From assembly GCF_009014635.1 (NCBI RefSeq), contig NZ_BKCF01000003.1:124001-188000 (forward strand): DNA of 64,000 bases, in the 5' to 3' direction. A model generated the notes under the pieces. It worked only from the letters and a program-made list of their open reading frames with translations, did no database searches and was not told the origin of the DNA. A program made the position numbers and the translations under genes. Positions 1-9,928 of this stretch are shown in pieces (position 1 is the first letter of the stretch; each line of letters opens with the position of its first letter). The DNA is from Patiriisocius marinistellae (GTDB lineage: Bacteria; Bacteroidota; Bacteroidia; Flavobacteriales; Flavobacteriaceae).

Positions 1-588
1 AGGCCCAACGTATAAAATTTTGTCCCATGATTTTCCACCATCACTAGACTTGTAAACCCCACGGTCTGTGCTATCGCTCCATAGAGCACCAAGTACACCT
101 ACGTACATTTCGTTTGTGTTATTAGGGTTTATAACGACAGAGGTAATACGCTCACTATTCTCAAACCCTGGAACTTCTTTAAAGTTTGAACCTCCATCTG
201 TAGATTTAAAAAGACCATCACCAACAGATACTGAATTACGTGTCCAAGTTTCACCTGTTCCTACCCATATTGTATTATCCGGATCTTTAGGGTCTAAAGT
301 AACCACACCTATTGACTGTACATGTTCATCAAAAATAGGGGCAAAGGTTGCACCTCCATCGTTAGATTTCCACACACCACCACCGGCAGTACCTGTATAG
401 ATAATTCTAGGATTTGTAGGGTGCATTTCAAGGTCATTGATACGACCACTCATTAAAGCTGGCCCAATGTGACGTGCACGCATATCTCCAAATAATTCTT
501 TTCCCTTTAGCGAGATTTCTTCTTGTGCTGTTCCTACAAATGGTATTGCAAACAACACACTAAGTATTGGAATTAAAACTTTTTTCAT
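1..588 (-). CDS. VPS10/BNR-repeat 'glycosyl hydrolase-like' exported protein, 3' part outside window
   Basis: The first 196 codons of a larger gene; the C-terminus runs off the left edge. The protein starts MKKVLIPILSVLFAIPFVGTA, a signal peptide, then a region beginning at about residue 35 (RARHIGPALMSGRI) that is typical of the flavobacterial VPS10/sortilin-like beta-propeller family. BNR/Asp-box-like repeats follow (GGGVWKSNDGGATF, GLFKSTDGGSNF, RGVYKSSDGGKSW). Family members are usually around 900-1000 residues, so most of the gene is missing. The propeller suggests an exported or surface protein; no enzymatic function can be assigned from this part. The ATG at 588-586 is the only reasonable start because the signal peptide begins there. 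Confidence 0.85.
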   Translation of the reverse strand, partial: MKKVLIPILSVLFAIPFVGTAQEEISLKGKELFGDMRARHIGPALMSGRINDLEMHPTNPRIIYTGTAGGGVWKSNDGGATFAPIFDEHVQSIGVVTLDPKDPDNTIWVGTGETWTRNSVSVGDGLFKSTDGGSNFKEVPGFENSERITSVVINPNNTNEMYVGVLGALWSDSTDRGVYKSSDGGKSWDKILYVGP

Positions 589-783
589 TTTAGAGTTTTT
601 TTAGTTAAGAAAATGTAAGTGTATGATACATACAATTTCGGTTAGTTTTTAGTGTTTTAAAATTTTAGAAATAATAAGGATTACTTCAAAAATGAGGTAT
701 TATTTTTTGATTTGATTATAAGTTGTCAAAATTTGTAATCTGTTACAATTTCCAAAGAAAATTTTAAAAAAACTAGGCATAAA

Positions 784-808
784 AAAATCCCCGACGGGCG
801 GGGATTTT
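784..808 (-). terminator. Rho-independent terminator of the LolA-like gene
   Basis: A perfect 10-bp stem (AAAATCCCCG / CGGGGATTTT) with a 5-base loop. Read on the minus strand it is followed by a run of seven T. It lies 20 bp after the stop codon of the minus-strand gene that ends at 828. Confidence 0.85.
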
Positions 809-827
809 ATAAATGTAAAATTTCAAA

Positions 828-1571
828 TTATTTTTTGTCCTCAGGAAAAGCAAACATAGCATTATCTACTTCAGGGTTTAGTTTTATTTCTTTCATATCA
901 ATTGCTTGACCAGCCATTGATAATGAAAAAGGAAAATACAAACCATCAACTTCTTGATAATCGCTAAAAGTAGAAATAGCCATCTGTCCTTTCATTGGAC
1001 CACTAGGAATTTCTGTTTCGCTCATTATAGGTACATAATTTTCAGTGTCAAAATAAAAGAAAGAAACATTAGGTTGCTCTTTTCCATCAACCATAATAGG
1101 TTGCATTGTCAATTTTACTTTAAAAACCTCTGCACCTTCTTTAGTTTCTTTACCTAAATATTCTGCTTGAAATCCTTTTTCTTTATAATTTAAAAATGGA
1201 GAAGGGAAGCTTCCCATGTTTTTCTTCATATTTTCTGTAGTCTCTGTATCACTTTTTTCAGCAGCCATTGTCATCATATTAGTCGACCACATATTTTCTC
1301 CATCAAAAGATAGCATAGTCATTTGTTGACCTTGAAAATTAATTTGTATCATTTGTTTTCCGTCTGTAGTTTGATACATAGTAACTGGAATTTCCATCCC
1401 ACCTTGATTTGCAGAACCAACCATTTTTGCTCCTTCTACTTTATTCCAAGCGTCAATTCCACCAGTGTTTTCAAAATAATTATTAATAATTTCGTCTACA
1501 GTTTGAGCAGTCATTGCAGGAGCTATAGCTAATACTACAAGTGCAATTACAAGCGTTTTTAATGTTTTCAT
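828..1571 (-). CDS. LolA-like exported lipoprotein-sorting-type protein
   Basis: 247 residues with a clear signal peptide (MKTLKTLVIALVVLAIAPAMTAQ, no lipobox cysteine). The mature part begins TVDEIINNYFENTGG, the start seen in Bacteroidota proteins annotated as outer membrane lipoprotein-sorting protein. The remainder is beta-rich with alternating short strands (VEGAKMVGSANQGGMEIPV, TTDGKQMIQINFQGQQMTM), consistent with the open beta-barrel of the LolA/LolB superfamily. The likely location is the periplasm; the ligand is unknown. It is a single gene with its own terminator just downstream. Assignment rests on overall pattern rather than a catalytic motif. Confidence 0.7.
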   Translation of the reverse strand: MKTLKTLVIALVVLAIAPAMTAQTVDEIINNYFENTGGIDAWNKVEGAKMVGSANQGGMEIPVTMYQTTDGKQMIQINFQGQQMTMLSFDGENMWSTNMMTMAAEKSDTETTENMKKNMGSFPSPFLNYKEKGFQAEYLGKETKEGAEVFKVKLTMQPIMVDGKEQPNVSFFYFDTENYVPIMSETEIPSGPMKGQMAISTFSDYQEVDGLYFPFSLSMAGQAIDMKEIKLNPEVDNAMFAFPEDKK

Positions 1572-1736
1572 AAATGTTAGTTTTTGTGTTAAATTACGTG
1601 ATTATAAAGATAAGACTAATTGCTTTTTGGTTTGTTACATTTCATTTAATATTTTTTTAAACCACTTTAAATATAAGGCAAAGCCGAAATATTAAAGCCA
1701 AATATAATTAGTACTGCACACCCATATTCAAAAGCC

Positions 1737-1767
1737 TTGCCAAAAAAATATTTCTGAAGTATCTTTA
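1737..1767 (+). promoter_or_regulatory. Candidate Bacteroidota-type promoter for the DUF72 gene
   Basis: TTG at 1737-1739, a 20-base spacer, then TATCTTTA at 1760-1767. The consensus is TTG-N17-23-TAnnTTTG; only the last base differs. The start codon is 18 bases downstream. Confidence 0.5.
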
Positions 1768-1784
1768 CGTAAACCCATTATTAT

Positions 1785-2672
1785 ATGAAATTTGGAAACG
1801 TAGAAAACCCTGCCGAAATAGATTTTACATTACCCCAAGACCATCCAGATACTAAAAAGCATCTATCAAAATATTCTACTACAAATAAACCTAATTTATA
1901 TGTAGGTTGTGCCAAGTGGAATAGGGCAGACCTCAAAGGTTTTTATCCGCGAGGTACTAAAGATGAGCTTGCTTACTATAGTACGCAGTTTAATAGTATT
2001 GAATTAAATGCAACATTTTATCGCATATTTTCTGCCGATGTTTTTGCTGGTTGGTATGATAAAACACCAGCCGATTTTAGATTCTTCCCTAAAATGTTTC
2101 AAGGTGTAACCCACTGGAAAAGATTAAATGATTTTGAAGGTTATTTAAATGAGTATTTATTGAATGCATCAAATTTAAAGGAAAAATTGCAGATGACTTT
2201 TGTGCAAATGCACGGTACTTTTGGACCAAAAAACATAGAACGCCTTGTACCTTTTTTTAAAACTATCCCTAAAGATATGCAGGTGGCAGTAGAGTTTAGA
2301 CATACAGACTGGTTTAATGATGCGACTGTTGCTAATGAACTTTATGATATTCTAGAAAATCATAATGCCACAAATGTCATTGTGGATAGTGCTGGGCGAA
2401 GAGATTTATTACATATGCGTATGACGAGCGATACTGCTTTTATACGTTATAATGGGGCAAATCATGAAAGTGATTACAACAGATTAGATGATTGGATAGA
2501 TAGGCTAGAGGAGTGGATGTCACAAGGATTACAGAACATCTATTTTTTTGTACATCAAAATATTGAAAAAGCTTCACCTTTACTATCTGCACATTTTATA
2601 GAAAAAGCCAATGCAAGATTTGGTACTTCATTGAATATCCCAAAAATGGACAACCCTAAAACTTTATTTTAA
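1785..2672 (+). CDS. DUF72 domain-containing protein
   Basis: 295 residues. After about 38 residues the protein shows the hallmark start of DUF72 (YVGCAKWN, then GFYP at about residue 52, then FNSIELNATFYRI). DUF72 proteins have a TIM-barrel-like fold related to YecE; their biochemical activity is not established. Conserved blocks QMHGTFGP, VAVEFRHTDW and YFFVHQNIEKASP are all present and the length fits the family. The gene sits 1 bp upstream of a thioesterase gene on the same strand, so the two are probably cotranscribed. A promoter-like element lies just upstream. Confidence 0.9.
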   Translation: MKFGNVENPAEIDFTLPQDHPDTKKHLSKYSTTNKPNLYVGCAKWNRADLKGFYPRGTKDELAYYSTQFNSIELNATFYRIFSADVFAGWYDKTPADFRFFPKMFQGVTHWKRLNDFEGYLNEYLLNASNLKEKLQMTFVQMHGTFGPKNIERLVPFFKTIPKDMQVAVEFRHTDWFNDATVANELYDILENHNATNVIVDSAGRRDLLHMRMTSDTAFIRYNGANHESDYNRLDDWIDRLEEWMSQGLQNIYFFVHQNIEKASPLLSAHFIEKANARFGTSLNIPKMDNPKTLF

Positions 2673-2673
2673 T

Positions 2674-3066
2674 ATGAATTTCCACACACGTAAATGGATT
2701 AAGCCAGAAGACTTAAACCCCAATGGAACATTGTTTGGTGGCAGATTGCTAGAATGGATTGACGAAGAGGCGGCACTATACGCAATTATTCAGTTAGAAA
2801 ATCCTAGAACCGTGACTAAATATATGAGTGAAATAAATTTCCGAAGTTCTGCGAAGAAAGGCGATATTATTGAAATAGGATTAGTACCCACAAAATACGG
2901 GAACTCTTCATTGACACTTGCCTGCGAAGTACGCAATAAGATGACACGAGAAGTAATAATAACTATTGACACCATTATAATGGTTAGCCTTGGAGAAAAT
3001 GGGAAACCGAAAGCGCACGGTAAAACTAAAATAGAGTTTGTTAAAGATAGGTTTAATGATGACTAA
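2674..3066 (+). CDS. Acyl-CoA thioesterase, hotdog fold (YciA/BFIT type)
   Basis: 130 residues, one hotdog domain. The active-site helix region reads NPNGTLFGGRLLEWIDE, with Asn, Gly-Gly and the acidic residue in the arrangement usual for acyl-CoA thioesterases of the YciA/BFIT group. The strand INFRSSAKKGDIIEIG follows. The enzyme hydrolyses acyl-CoA to free acid and CoA in the cytoplasm; chain-length preference cannot be read from sequence. It begins 1 bp after the DUF72 stop codon, implying translational coupling. Confidence 0.88.
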   Translation: MNFHTRKWIKPEDLNPNGTLFGGRLLEWIDEEAALYAIIQLENPRTVTKYMSEINFRSSAKKGDIIEIGLVPTKYGNSSLTLACEVRNKMTREVIITIDTIIMVSLGENGKPKAHGKTKIEFVKDRFNDD

Positions 3067-3075
3067 TTAAGCGTA

Positions 3076-4182
3076 TTAGTAAACATCTGTAGGTAGCTTT
3101 TCTGTGCCTTTTATTTGTTTTTCAGCGCGTTGTAAGTCTTTTTTAGACACTTCGTCTGGTTCTTGGATTGATGCTCCGTCTGGTTCAAAGCTAAATTTTG
3201 CATAGACAGGAAAATGATCTGAGTCAATCTTATCACCTCGCTCCATTGATATTATTCTAAATTCTTTTGAAGCAAACACGTGGTCTAGCGGCCAGCGCAT
3301 CATAAAATTTTTAGAATTAAAGGTATTATAAAGTCCCCTACCTTTCCTCGGGTCCAGCAATTTACTCACTCTTTGAAATAACTGCGAAGTTTGTGACCAC
3401 GCTACATCATTAAAATCACCTACAACTAGAGTAGGTAATTTGTTTTCTAAAGCTAACTTAGCCGTTAACATCATCTCTTTGTCTCTATCTGTTGACATAG
3501 GATTATGTTGTGGCATAGGTGGTGTAGGATGTATAGCATATAATTGAATAATATCACCAGAGGGTAATTTTATTTTTGAGTGTATCGATGGAATGCTATC
3601 ATCAACTTGGTATTTTATTTGAGGATTTATTAGTTCAAGTTTTGAATATAAAAGCATGCCATAAGTATTGCTTAAGGGAACTTCAACTTTATATATATAG
3701 GACTCGTCAAGATTTTTAATAATTTGATTTTGCCATACAGTATCCGTTTCAGTAAAAACAATTAAATCTGCATCATATTTTTTAATCTCATTAAAAAGCT
3801 TTTTGTAAGAATCATTTTTTTGAAGCACATTCGCTGTAAAAAAACTTAATTGGCGAGAGACATCATTATTTTCAGCGTCATGCATTTCAAAAGAAGCTAA
3901 CGGAGTGTATATATAAATTTTATAAATTTGATATGACATACACAACAACATAAGTGTAGCAAACGCATAGTCATTACGGTCTTTAAAATCAAATTTTATA
4001 AAATATGCCAGAAATGCAATGATGCTTAATATAGTTAATTGTAAATGCGGAAAATCAAAAACACGAATCCACCAATAATCCATTGCTACAAAACGAAATA
4101 ACGTAAGGATTACTGTAATTACTCCAAATATTTGAAGATATGTTTTAAAAGAAGTTTCCTTAATTCTATTTAAGATTTTCAT
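3076..4182 (-). CDS. Membrane-anchored endonuclease/exonuclease/phosphatase (EEP) family protein
   Basis: About 368 residues. The first ~100 hold three hydrophobic segments (TYLQIFGVITVILTLF, LQLTILSIIAFLAYFI, YAFATLMLLCMSYQI) that anchor the protein in the membrane. The C-terminal EEP domain shows FTANVLQKND, DADLIVFTETD, VVGDFNDVAWS, WPLDHVFAS and DSDHFPVYAKF, which carry the metal-binding and catalytic Asn, Glu, Asp and His residues. The substrate could be nucleic acid or a phosphoester lipid. I chose the ATG at 4182 over a TTG two codons upstream. The gene follows an MscS gene on the same strand by 14 bp and is probably in its operon. Confidence 0.88.
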   Translation of the reverse strand: MKILNRIKETSFKTYLQIFGVITVILTLFRFVAMDYWWIRVFDFPHLQLTILSIIAFLAYFIKFDFKDRNDYAFATLMLLCMSYQIYKIYIYTPLASFEMHDAENNDVSRQLSFFTANVLQKNDSYKKLFNEIKKYDADLIVFTETDTVWQNQIIKNLDESYIYKVEVPLSNTYGMLLYSKLELINPQIKYQVDDSIPSIHSKIKLPSGDIIQLYAIHPTPPMPQHNPMSTDRDKEMMLTAKLALENKLPTLVVGDFNDVAWSQTSQLFQRVSKLLDPRKGRGLYNTFNSKNFMMRWPLDHVFASKEFRIISMERGDKIDSDHFPVYAKFSFEPDGASIQEPDEVSKKDLQRAEKQIKGTEKLPTDVY

Positions 4183-4202
4183 AGCCAAAAGATACGTTTA
4201 AT

Positions 4203-5489
4203 CTAATTGTTTTCATTGTTGTTCGCAGAAAGATTAGTAAAATCACTTCCTGTAGGACTTTCAAAAACTTCTAAATCAAAGAAGGGAACTGCAGCTATTA
4301 AATGATCAAAAATATTTGCTTGTATGCGTTCATAATTCTCCCAAGCTTTATCATAAGTAAAACAAAAAATTTCAATAGGAATACCTTTGTCTGTTGGCGC
4401 TAAATGCCGTACCATTAAAAATAATTCAGGATTTATTAATTCGTTTTCTGTAATAAAAGCTTCGGCATAATTTCTAAATATGCCTAAATTTGTTTGGTTT
4501 CTTCCATTTATAGCTATTGATTTATCTGCAGCAATGGTTGCATTAAATTTAGAAACTTCTTTTTCTCTATGACTTATATATGGAGCAATTAATTGAATTT
4601 TTTTCAATTCCTCTAAGTCATTAGATGTTAAAAATTTAATGGAATTTTGTTTGATAAAAATAGAACGCTTAATTCTTCTTCCTTTGCTTTCTTGCATTCC
4701 ACGCCAGTTTTGAAATGAGTCTGCAATTAAGCTATATGTAGGTATTGTAGTAAACGTATTATCAAAATTTTGTACACGTACTGTTGCAAGGTTTATTTCG
4801 GTAACATAACCATCTGCGCCAAATTTACTAAACGTAATCCAATCACCTATTCGCACAATATCATTTACTGAGACTTGTATTGAAGCAACAAATCCAAGAA
4901 TGGTATCTTTAAAAATTAGCAATATAACAGCAGATAAAGCTCCTAGTGCGGTAACGCTACCTAAGTCAAATCCTGTCAATAGATTAACAGCAAAGAAAAC
5001 ACCTATTCCCCAAGCAAAAATCATCATTACTTGAACGTAACTCTGCAGTGGTTTGTCTTGATATTTTTCTATTCCTTCTGCATAACTTTTTAAACTTCTT
5101 AAAATACTTCTAAATACTAAAATACAAAGTACAACTAAGTAAAGTTGAAGCGCAATGTTAAAAAAAGTATCAATTCTAGGATACTCAATAAAGATAACAG
5201 GTAGTGTATGCCATAAAATTATAATAGGAGCAAAGTGGGCAATAAACCTTGGAAAATTACTTTTTACTAAATAATCATCAAATGTACTTTTTGTCTTATC
5301 ACTAAATGTTTTAAAAGATTGAACGATAATCTTTCTAATAATGATATCAAGAATAGTAACAACAAAAGCAATAATAATACAATTTACAATGATATTTGAT
5401 ATAATAGCAAACGTCTCATTAGCGCCCGTATTAATCATATATTCCTGCAAAATGCAGCTATACTCAACAAGTTTAGCTTCAGTAATCAT
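4203..5489 (-). CDS. Mechanosensitive ion channel, YbdG-like MscS family
   Basis: 428 residues, several N-terminal membrane helices, then the MscS pore and beta domain: LGSVTALGALSAVILLIFKD at about residues 176-195, DIVRIGDWI and the beta segment around FGADGYVTEINLATVRV. The long soluble C-terminal part with GRRIKRSIFI resembles E. coli YbdG (about 415 residues) rather than the short MscS. Such channels release solutes on hypo-osmotic shock from the inner membrane. The start ATG overlaps the stop of the upstream DUF3817 gene by one base (TAATG), indicating translational coupling. Confidence 0.93.
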   Translation of the reverse strand: MITEAKLVEYSCILQEYMINTGANETFAIISNIIVNCIIIAFVVTILDIIIRKIIVQSFKTFSDKTKSTFDDYLVKSNFPRFIAHFAPIIILWHTLPVIFIEYPRIDTFFNIALQLYLVVLCILVFRSILRSLKSYAEGIEKYQDKPLQSYVQVMMIFAWGIGVFFAVNLLTGFDLGSVTALGALSAVILLIFKDTILGFVASIQVSVNDIVRIGDWITFSKFGADGYVTEINLATVRVQNFDNTFTTIPTYSLIADSFQNWRGMQESKGRRIKRSIFIKQNSIKFLTSNDLEELKKIQLIAPYISHREKEVSKFNATIAADKSIAINGRNQTNLGIFRNYAEAFITENELINPELFLMVRHLAPTDKGIPIEIFCFTYDKAWENYERIQANIFDHLIAAVPFFDLEVFESPTGSDFTNLSANNNENN

Positions 5490-5767
5490 TAAAGGTATTT
5501 TTTATCAGCATAAAACGGTCCAAATGGCAATATAGAACATAAAACTACAATCACTAGTGTTTTTGTGGTCCAGTTTAATAGTTGCGATAGGTATACTGCT
5601 CCAGCAATATATAATAAGAATAATACCCCATGCGCCATTCCTACTATTTTTACCATTTGAGGCATTTCCCAAATATATTTTAAAGGCATTGCAACAAGCA
5701 ATAATAAAAGAAACGAAATAGCTTCAAGCGTACTTATTATTTTAAAAGTTTTTATAGTTTTCTCCAC
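5489..5767 (-). CDS. DUF3817 small membrane protein
   Basis: About 92 residues with three hydrophobic segments (LEAISFLLLLLVAMPL, MAHGVLFLLYIAGAVYL, TLVIVVLCSILPFGPF) and the DUF3817 pattern of EAISF, MPLKY, HG and PFGPF. No ATG precedes the first helix. I chose the GTG at 5767, just before the domain, instead of a TTG at 5869 that would add 34 atypical residues. The function is unknown; the family is a small integral membrane protein. It is coupled to the MscS gene by a one-base stop/start overlap. Confidence 0.75.
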   Translation of the reverse strand: MEKTIKTFKIISTLEAISFLLLLLVAMPLKYIWEMPQMVKIVGMAHGVLFLLYIAGAVYLSQLLNWTTKTLVIVVLCSILPFGPFYADKKYL

Positions 5768-5900
5768 GGAAATATTAATTTTAAACAAAGATACCACTGT
5801 CCATTTTACTGTGCAGTATTTTAAGACTTTTTTACAGTATGATTGACTACAAAGTAAGTATCTTTTCAAATTAATATTTCAGAATAAAAAACTAACCGCT

Positions 5901-8735
5901 ATGAAACGCTCATTACTGCTATCATTTATTGCCTTACCATTATTATTTTCTAATTGTTCAGATACTATTTCCGAAGAAAAAAATAGTGAAACCGAATTTA
6001 AACTTGACTATGAAAAATTTACATTAGACAATGGTCTTGAGGTAATTCTTCACGTTGATAAAAGTGATCCTATAGTTGCTGTCGCTACGGTAATGCATGT
6101 AGGTTCAAATAGAGAAAAACCGGGGAAAACTGGATTTGCACATTTTTTTGAACACATGTCTTTCAATGACTCAGAGAATGTTCCAGTGGGAGCTAACCGT
6201 AAAATGATTCCAGAATGGGGTGGAAGCCGAAATGGGGGAACTTGGACAGATGGTACTATTTATTATGAGGTTGTACCTAAAGACGCTTTTGAAAAAATCC
6301 TTTGGATTGATAGTGACCGTTTTGGATATATGATTAATACAGTTACTAAAGATGCTTTAGAGCGCGAAAAACAAGTAGTAAAAAATGAAAAACGTCAACG
6401 TGTTGATAACGCACCTTATGGCTATACTGATGAAATTATTAGAAAAAATCTTTACCCAGAAGGGCATCCATATAGTTGGACTGTAATTGGTGCATTACCA
6501 GATCTACAGGCAGCTACGTTAGAAGATGTTACTGAGTTTTATAATGAATATTATGGAGCTTCAAACGCATCATTAGTAATTGCTGGTGATATTGATATAG
6601 CAGAAACAAAGGAGCTGGTTCAAAAATGGTTTGGAGAAATTCCTAGCGGCCCTACTGTTGAAGCTTTAAAGCCAATGCCAGTAACCTTAAATGAAACTAA
6701 ATCACTCTATTTTAAAGATAACTTTGCAAAACTTCCTGAGTTACGTATGGTATTTCCTACTGTTGAAAATTACAATGAAGACTCGTATGCTTTACAGGTA
6801 CTAGGACAGTTATTAAGTGGAAGTAAAAAATCTGCTCTTTATAAAGAAATTGTTGAAGAGAAAAAATTAGCACCACGTGTAGGTACGTATCAAAGTAGTA
6901 ATGAATTAGCAGGGGAATTTATTATCAGAATTCGTGCTAACGAGGGTATTGCACTTGATAATGTGAAAAATGCCATTGACCAAGGATTACAAAATTTTGA
7001 AGAGAATGGTTTTACAGATAACGAATTAGAACGCATAAAAGCTGAATTAGAAACTCAAGTGTATCAAGGAGTTGCAACAGTTTTAAATAAAGCATTCCAG
7101 CTCGTGCAGGATAATGAGTTTGCTGGTGATCCTGAACGTTCAATAAAAGATACAGAGTATATTAAAAATATGACGCGAGAAGATGTTATGCGTGTTTATA
7201 AAAAATACATAAAAGATCAAAATTATATAATGACAAGTGTTATTCCACAAGCAACGCCGGAGCTTGCTGTAAATGGAGCAGAGGAAGCTACCGTGTGGAT
7301 CGAGGAGGTAGGAGCTATGGCAGAAAATGAAGAGGTAGGACAAGGAGCAGAAGCGATATATGAAAAAACAGCTTCAAAATATGACCGTTCTGAACCAGAT
7401 TTTAGAGATGCACCATTATTAAAAATGCCTGATGTTTGGACTGGAAAATTAGAAAATGGAATGAACCTCTACGGAATCGAAAATAACGAGTTACCGTTAG
7501 TTGAGTTTAATATTACAATCCAAGGTGGACACTCTTTAGATCCTGAAGGAAAAGCCGGATTAGCATCATTAACAGCAGATTTGATGAATGAAGGAACCAA
7601 AACAAAATCGGCAGCCGACTTAGAAGAAGCTATTGGTCTTTTAGGTTCAAATATTTATATAGGTTCAGGGACTGAAGATATATACATAAGTGGAAGCTGT
7701 CTTTCTCGCAACTTTGAAAAAACAATGACATATGTGGAAGAAATGTTATTACAACCGCGATGGGACGCAACTGAGTTTGACAGATTAAAACAAGAACTTG
7801 AAACCTCATTGAAAGGCAGAGAAGCAAACCCAACGGCTATTGCAGCCATTAATTTTAATAAATTATTATACGGTGAAAATCACAGCTACGGTATTCCCAC
7901 AAATGGAACATTAGAGACCATTGACGGTATTTCTTTAGGAGATATTAAACAATACTACAACAATCTTTCACCTAAAGTAGCCAGTTTTCATGTAGTAGGT
8001 AATATTAAAAAAGCTAGAGTTGAAAAAGCATTGAGCGGATTAAGCTCTAAATGGAAAGGTGAAAACATTGCATTAAAAACCCAGCAATTACCATCGCAGG
8101 ACAAAGCAGGAAACCTTTATTTCATTGATGTACCAGGTTCAAAACAATCAGTATTATACATTGGAAAACTAGCAGTTTCTGCGAATGATGAGGATGCTAA
8201 AAAACTTGATTTTGCCAACGAAATTTTAGGCGGTGGTTCTAGTGGCCGTCTATTTCAAACGTTGAGAATAGGAAAAGGTTATACCTATGGAGCTTATTCT
8301 AGAGTGCCTAATCGCAAGGAAGTTGCGCCCTTTACAATTTCTTCAAGCGTGCGTGCAAATGCTACATTACCTTCTTTGAAAATTATTGAAGAAATGGTTA
8401 CTAACTACGGAAACGGATTTACTCAAGAAGATGTTGAGCTTACTAAAAACAAAATTATTAAAGCAAATACACGTGCTTTTGAATCCTTTGGAGCAAAACT
8501 AGGATTGCTTGGAAACATTAGTAAATATGGTAAATCTATGGATTATGTTGACAAAGAACAGGCACTTTTAATGAATATGAATTTAGAAGATTTTAAAAAT
8601 ACAATTGAAAAATACATTGCTGAAAAAGACTTAGTATATTTAGTCGTAGGGGATAAAGAGACACAAATTTCCGAAGTTAAAAAACTAGGTAAGCCAGTGA
8701 TAGAACTTGATATCTACGGAAATATTAAAAAATAA
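5901..8735 (+). CDS. M16 family zinc metalloprotease lipoprotein, two fused M16 halves
   Basis: 944 residues. The N-terminus is a lipoprotein signal (lipobox LFSNC, Cys19). The N-terminal M16 unit carries the inverted zinc motif HxxEH at H81-E84-H85 (HFFEHMSF) with the distal acidic region ALEREKQVVKNEKRQ near residue 160. A second M16 unit from about residue 510 (WTGKLENGMNLYGIENNELP) lacks the zinc motif, as is normal for the structural half of pitrilysin-type proteases. The C-terminal GGGSSGRLFQTLRI is the conserved substrate-side motif. It is expected to degrade peptides at the envelope. A separate MscS gene follows 56 bp downstream. Confidence 0.95.
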   Translation: MKRSLLLSFIALPLLFSNCSDTISEEKNSETEFKLDYEKFTLDNGLEVILHVDKSDPIVAVATVMHVGSNREKPGKTGFAHFFEHMSFNDSENVPVGANRKMIPEWGGSRNGGTWTDGTIYYEVVPKDAFEKILWIDSDRFGYMINTVTKDALEREKQVVKNEKRQRVDNAPYGYTDEIIRKNLYPEGHPYSWTVIGALPDLQAATLEDVTEFYNEYYGASNASLVIAGDIDIAETKELVQKWFGEIPSGPTVEALKPMPVTLNETKSLYFKDNFAKLPELRMVFPTVENYNEDSYALQVLGQLLSGSKKSALYKEIVEEKKLAPRVGTYQSSNELAGEFIIRIRANEGIALDNVKNAIDQGLQNFEENGFTDNELERIKAELETQVYQGVATVLNKAFQLVQDNEFAGDPERSIKDTEYIKNMTREDVMRVYKKYIKDQNYIMTSVIPQATPELAVNGAEEATVWIEEVGAMAENEEVGQGAEAIYEKTASKYDRSEPDFRDAPLLKMPDVWTGKLENGMNLYGIENNELPLVEFNITIQGGHSLDPEGKAGLASLTADLMNEGTKTKSAADLEEAIGLLGSNIYIGSGTEDIYISGSCLSRNFEKTMTYVEEMLLQPRWDATEFDRLKQELETSLKGREANPTAIAAINFNKLLYGENHSYGIPTNGTLETIDGISLGDIKQYYNNLSPKVASFHVVGNIKKARVEKALSGLSSKWKGENIALKTQQLPSQDKAGNLYFIDVPGSKQSVLYIGKLAVSANDEDAKKLDFANEILGGGSSGRLFQTLRIGKGYTYGAYSRVPNRKEVAPFTISSSVRANATLPSLKIIEEMVTNYGNGFTQEDVELTKNKIIKANTRAFESFGAKLGLLGNISKYGKSMDYVDKEQALLMNMNLEDFKNTIEKYIAEKDLVYLVVGDKETQISEVKKLGKPVIELDIYGNIKK

Positions 8736-8791
8736 AAAACCAAATTTAGTCTTCCAAAATAAATCAATAATTAAAATTTTAAGAATTTATA

Positions 8792-9736
8792 ATGTTATCA
8801 TTTCAAACAAAAGAACCTTCCGAAACTATTACGAATTCATTGGAGCATTATTATGAAAAACTTTTAACTTCATTGCCACGTATTGCATTAGCAATTTTTA
8901 TCATCGTCGCTGGAATATTATTAGCGCAACTCATTACAAATTTTTATAAAAAACGAATTCTCCAAAAAGCAAGTGACCCATTAATGGCACGTTTTCTTGC
9001 TCAAGCAATCAAGTTTACATTAATTTCAATAGCAATAATGCTAGGCTTAAAAGCTGCAGGACTCGATGGGGTTGCAACAGGTTTGTTGACCGCAGTAGGG
9101 GGTGGAGCGATTGTGTTGGGTTTTGCATTCCAGGATATAGGGAAAAACTTTCTTGCAGGTATTATTCTTGCTTTTAATAGACCTTTTGATATTAATGATA
9201 CGATAATGATTGATGCGCATTTTGGAAAGGTAAGGGCGCTCAATTTTAGATATACCCATATTAAGACAAGCGATGGTCGTGATATTTTTATTCCCAATAG
9301 CGATGTGTTGACAAAACCAGTGCAGAATTACACTGCAGATGGTTTTTTTAGAAATGATTTTGTTGTAGGTATTGGTTATGAGGATGATATTTCTAAAGTA
9401 AAGGATATTATATATCAGATTTTAGATAACCATGAGGGTATTGTACAAGATGAAGACCATAAAAATTTTGTAATAGAAGAGGAATTGGGAGCTAGTACTA
9501 TTAATTTAAAAGTTTTCTTTTGGGTAAACACTTTAGACTATCGTGTAGCCTCCCGCGTGTTAAGAGGTATTGTAATTAAAAAAGTCATTGAAGCACTTAT
9601 TGAAGCTAAATTTATTCTCCCAGGAAATATCACAGAAATTAAGCTTTATGGAGGACAAGAAGATTTACCGTTAAAATTAAAAAAAGACCCTAATGACAGA
9701 GAGTTAGATAAATTAGAAAGAGAAAATAAAGATTAA
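8792..9736 (+). CDS. Mechanosensitive ion channel, small MscS type
   Basis: 314 residues. Two or three N-terminal helices (IALAIFIIVAGILLAQLI, FTLISIAIMLGLKAAG) are followed by the pore helix VATGLLTAVGGGAIVLGFAF and the beta domain (FQDIGKNFLAGIILAFNRPFDINDTI). PNSDVLTKPVQNY is typical of the MscS C-terminal interface. This is an inner membrane osmotic release channel and the second of four MscS homologues in this window. The C-terminus is charged and extended. Confidence 0.93.
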   Translation: MLSFQTKEPSETITNSLEHYYEKLLTSLPRIALAIFIIVAGILLAQLITNFYKKRILQKASDPLMARFLAQAIKFTLISIAIMLGLKAAGLDGVATGLLTAVGGGAIVLGFAFQDIGKNFLAGIILAFNRPFDINDTIMIDAHFGKVRALNFRYTHIKTSDGRDIFIPNSDVLTKPVQNYTADGFFRNDFVVGIGYEDDISKVKDIIYQILDNHEGIVQDEDHKNFVIEEELGASTINLKVFFWVNTLDYRVASRVLRGIVIKKVIEALIEAKFILPGNITEIKLYGGQEDLPLKLKKDPNDRELDKLERENKD

Positions 9737-9928
9737 GTAATTTATTTCTTCAATTTATAGCTATAAAGTTATTATAATAATAATTCCAAGTATAACATAT
9801 TTGTAATCTTTTAGTTGCAATCAAAAGCAGAGTTAAAGTATATTAAAATAATTAGCTAACATTATTTAAATATAATTACTAAAGCATCTATTTAATATCT
9901 ATGTCTTAAATTTATACAAAATAGTAAC

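Noticed and set aside
68-400. A plus-strand frame of 110 codons at the left edge
   Set aside because: It is antisense to a clear beta-propeller gene and has no recognisable protein features.
5768-5869. N-terminal extension of the DUF3817 gene from a TTG start
   Set aside because: The extra 34 residues are polar, Cys-rich and not family-like, and a GTG sits just before the conserved domain.
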